Source of the DNA: Lepagella muris
GTDB taxonomy: Bacteria > Bacteroidota > Bacteroidia > Bacteroidales > Muribaculaceae
Length of the DNA: 64,000 nt
Assembly (NCBI RefSeq): GCF_004793975.1
Contig: NZ_SRYB01000027.1
Span: 3,520-67,519, forward strand
Direction: 5' to 3'
Shown here: positions 62,040-64,000 of the stretch, in pieces
Numbering within the stretch: the first letter of the stretch is position 1
Layout of the letters: each line of letters opens with the position of its first letter
Notes under the pieces: model-generated
The model's input: the letters and a program-made list of their open reading frames with translations, nothing else
What the model was told of the DNA's origin: nothing
The model's database searches: none
Program-made: the position numbers and the translations under genes

Positions 62040-62507
62040 ATGAAGAAGTTCTTTTCAGTTATTGTGATGGCTGTCGCATTGTTTACGTCGATGGGTTTCA
62101 CGGCATGTTCGGATAATGACGACAATGATATACCGGAAGTTGTCATAAGCTACGACAAACTCCCGACAGCAGCAAAGACTTTTGTAGAGACATATTATCC
62201 CGGAGTGGAGGTATGGAGAGTCGAGAAGGAGACAGACAAAGGTGTTGTGCTCTATGACGTGGATTTCAAGAATGGTCATGAAGTGACGTTTGATTCCAAC
62301 GGAGAGTGGCTTGAGGTGGATGCTCCCGACGGACAGTCAATACCGGCAGGTATCGTGCCTGTCACGATTGAGCAGTATTTGGAGCAGAACTACAGTGGCT
62401 ATGGCGTCAACGACATCACCAAGGTGGCGGCTGGCTATGAGATTGAGCTGGTGAGTGGGGTTGACCTTCTCTTTGATCAGGATGGTAACTTTCTACGTTT
62501 TGACTGA
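62040..62507 (+). CDS. PepSY-like (DUF2874-type) lipoprotein
   Basis: 155 aa. Lipoprotein signal ending GFTACSD, then an acidic linker and two PepSY-like repeats. The first has LPTAAKTFVETYYPGVEVWR and the second VTIEQYLEQNYSGYGVNDIT. Such small periplasmic proteins are common in Bacteroidetes and resemble beta-lactamase-inhibitor-like folds. The role is unknown. The 49-aa membrane peptide follows 37 bp later. Confidence 0.85.
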   Translation: MKKFFSVIVMAVALFTSMGFTACSDNDDNDIPEVVISYDKLPTAAKTFVETYYPGVEVWRVEKETDKGVVLYDVDFKNGHEVTFDSNGEWLEVDAPDGQSIPAGIVPVTIEQYLEQNYSGYGVNDITKVAAGYEIELVSGVDLLFDQDGNFLRFD

Positions 62508-62544
62508 TAAATCTTAATTATACTTAATCAAAATAATTATTATT

Positions 62545-62694
62545 ATGGAACACAAGAATGAAGAAAATTTCGGATTGCATCTCGGTCTTTCCATCGTAAA
62601 GATAGCATTGAAGGCAGCAGCAGTGGCAGCAGCGTTCTGCATCGTTAAGGAAGTGCATAAAGTGCACAAGGCTATTGAGGAGCATCACAAGTAA
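62545..62694 (+). CDS. 49-aa single-helix membrane protein
   Basis: ATG 62545-62547, TAA 62692-62694. A hydrophobic helix (LGLSIVKIALKAAAVAAAF) is flanked by a charged N-terminus and a His/Lys-rich tail (KEVHKVHKAIEEHHK). It is followed by a clear terminator 34 bp on, which supports real expression with the PepSY gene. No family recognised; the His-rich tail could bind metal. Confidence 0.65.
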   Translation: MEHKNEENFGLHLGLSIVKIALKAAAVAAAFCIVKEVHKVHKAIEEHHK

Positions 62695-62727
62695 AGAAAT
62701 CAGCCGTAAAGGTTGTCACACACATTT

Positions 62728-62771
62728 TCGGGAGCATAAAAGGCAGTAGTCTTCTATGCTCCCGTTTTTTT
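62728..62771 (+). terminator. Intrinsic terminator
   Basis: CGGGAGCATA pairs with TATGCTCCCG, followed by a run of seven T. It ends the PepSY/small-protein unit. Confidence 0.85.
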
Positions 62772-63072
62772 AGAAATCTGCTATAATACTGTAGTCTTGA
62801 CTTAAAAAATGATAATTTAACAAATTTAATTAACTATTGTTATGTTATTGACAAATAGAGAAATATAAAGAAAATATGTTTTATAACATAATTTTACAGC
62901 ATATTTGAATCATAATTTTTGTTTTTGAAACGTTATAATAATGAAAGCGACGAGCTGAAGAGTCAGTCGTCAATGGTAAAAAAGATTGTTTCACCAGAAT
63001 CAAGCCGGCATTGATAAGTATTAACATTTCAATTACAGGTAAACGCCGGAAGGTTCATAAATGATTTTAATT
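62772..63072. other. AT-rich gap
   Basis: No gene or clear structure seen. It separates the terminator from the weak ORF at 63073. Confidence 0.4.
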
Positions 63073-63186
63073 ATGACCAGAATGATCAAAACTTTCAAGA
63101 CAGACGTGCGCAAATTATTCAAAGCAGTAGGTAGGAGCCAAGGTCTCCGCATGACAGGAGATTGCACTCCGGCAAGAAATTTCTAA
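63073..63186 (+). CDS. Possible 37-aa basic peptide
   Basis: ATG 63073-63075 to TAA 63184-63186. The peptide starts MTRMIKTFKTDVRKLFKAVG and is strongly basic, with one Cys near the end. No promoter box or family supports it, so this is a weak call. It could be chance. Confidence 0.3.
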   Translation: MTRMIKTFKTDVRKLFKAVGRSQGLRMTGDCTPARNF

Positions 63187-63357
63187 AGCACGTAGCCAAA
63201 AGCTAAATGCAACATTGCTGTGGTGGCCACCCGGTCATCACTTTTTTTTGTGTCTTATTGGTGTTATTCTTTACACAGATAAAGTGGATCATGGTGGATA
63301 AATGGGAGGGCGTCCTGTAAAGTGTCCTGTAGGTGCATAAAAATCGATTTTTTTATG

Positions 63358-63365
63358 TACCTTTG
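63358..63365 (+). promoter_or_regulatory. -7 box of the hydrolase gene
   Basis: TACCTTTG, 32 nt before the ATG at 63398. No upstream TTG at standard spacing. Confidence 0.5.
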
Positions 63366-63397
63366 TAATCGATACATAACAATCTATATATAAGAAT

Positions 63398-63931
63398 ATG
63401 AAAAATATACTATATATATCAGGCTGGCTCGGTGCCGGCAGAAATTCCGGGACATTCCGATGGCTTGAAACTGCATACCCTGATTGCAATATCGATTGTA
63501 TTGCTCCGGGTGGTACGATTGATCTTACCGAGATGCGGAAGGAAATGGAAAAGAAAATAAATGAGCTAAATCCACTGATTGTGGCAAATTCGTATGGTTG
63601 TTTCCTCGCCTCTTTCTTTCCGGACAAACCTGCAGTATGGGTCAATCCATGTCTCTATCCGAGTCGCACGTTACCTCAGATAGCTGATCTTTCGGATGCA
63701 GACATGGAAATGCTGCGAATGCAGGAGGGGATGAGAGACTCGCTTTACGACGGGAACCATATTGCCGATGTCCTTCCCGTAATATCCGATGCCGACGAAC
63801 TTATACCGGATCATCTCGAATATGAGTTTACCGATAAAAAGCCCATCATAGTGCCCGGTGGACATCATAAACTCACCGATGCCCAACGTGCCATCTATCT
63901 CAAAAACGCAATCGACTCGCAATTGCAATAA
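63398..63931 (+). CDS. Small alpha/beta hydrolase (YqiA/RBBP9-like)
   Basis: 177 aa. The start ILYISGWLGAGRNSGTFRWL is a first strand and oxyanion loop. The nucleophile elbow is IVANSYGCFLASFF (N-S-Y-G in place of GxSxG). The acid is probably in VISDADELIP and the catalytic His in VPGGHHKLTD. Such small cytoplasmic hydrolases are probably esterases; substrate unknown. It is intact within the window. Confidence 0.8.
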   Translation: MKNILYISGWLGAGRNSGTFRWLETAYPDCNIDCIAPGGTIDLTEMRKEMEKKINELNPLIVANSYGCFLASFFPDKPAVWVNPCLYPSRTLPQIADLSDADMEMLRMQEGMRDSLYDGNHIADVLPVISDADELIPDHLEYEFTDKKPIIVPGGHHKLTDAQRAIYLKNAIDSQLQ

Positions 63932-64000
63932 GGATTCTTTTTATTGAAGTTGTCTAAACTATTTTGATTTGTGAATTTTTTTAAGGAAAATAACGATGAA

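Noticed and set aside
1..64000. tRNA or rRNA genes
   Set aside because: No cloverleaf with a T-loop motif or rRNA block was recognised on reading; a tRNA search program was not available.

Overview
The window is a chromosomal segment of a Bacteroidota bacterium, order Bacteroidales, plausibly a gut lineage such as Muribaculaceae (the family is inference). Evidence: promoters of the Bacteroidales type (TTG, 18-20 nt, TAnnTTTG) before many genes, a TonB-type outer-membrane barrel family, a GH84 hexosaminidase, a large OstA-like protein, B-type L31 and an EttA/Def/PBP1A cluster. No rRNA, tRNA or CRISPR array was recognised.

Layout. 1-1.7 kb is a graveyard: a broken outer-membrane protein, a small ORF split by a TAG, and an AlbA_2 (Schlafen-type) gene with an internal deletion and an 11-bp duplication frameshift. 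1.7-5.6 kb holds an outer-membrane receptor and a membrane-anchored TPR regulator. 5.8-11.5 kb holds two unrelated ATPase/nuclease-fold proteins of unknown role, each beside palindromes with ATAGAAAC half-sites, flanking RuvX and a GH84 enzyme. 11.5-15.9 kb is a TPP-riboswitch transcription unit: thiC, a large RluA-type pseudouridine synthase and a NERD protein.

16-22.3 kb is an AT-rich accessory island. Its centre is the most unusual system in the window, a putative RiPP (ribosomal peptide natural product) locus on the minus strand. It has a radical SAM/SPASM maturase with an N-terminal RRE-like region and two tandem 37-aa precursor-like peptides sharing the core GCWxHCCxVHxGxGQDE. It also has an 89-aa unknown protein and, upstream, two paralogous 47-aa hydrophobic peptides around a 49-aa zinc ribbon. 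An intact IS630-type element sits between maturase and precursors. Reconstruction indicates it entered the 3' end of the maturase gene and supplied a new stop codon. The island also holds a MntA-type nucleotidyltransferase whose HEPN partner survives only as a 28-codon remnant.

22.4-35.5 kb is mostly housekeeping: L31, a TRIC-type channel, an AspT-type transporter, diaminopimelate dehydrogenase, MgtC-like protein, EttA, peptide deformylase, PBP1A, an M48 protease, a LuxR-type regulator with a hemerythrin protein, and a flavin reductase. 35.7-41 kb has a thioredoxin-fold lipid-facing or periplasmic protein, a DUF3943 protein and a phosphohexomutase. 41.4-49 kb has yicC-gmk-nadD, a DUF5063 protein, an M18 aminopeptidase, and tig-clpP-clpX (chaperone and protease). 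49.2-60.4 kb has recQ and an envelope-biogenesis run of three SurA/PpiC-like proteins, an OstA-like protein and mutL. The end has an AgcS symporter, a PepSY-like lipoprotein, small membrane proteins and a small alpha/beta hydrolase.

A dispersed repeat related to CTCCGTGTNCTCCGTGGT, in both orientations, lies in at least six intergenic gaps.
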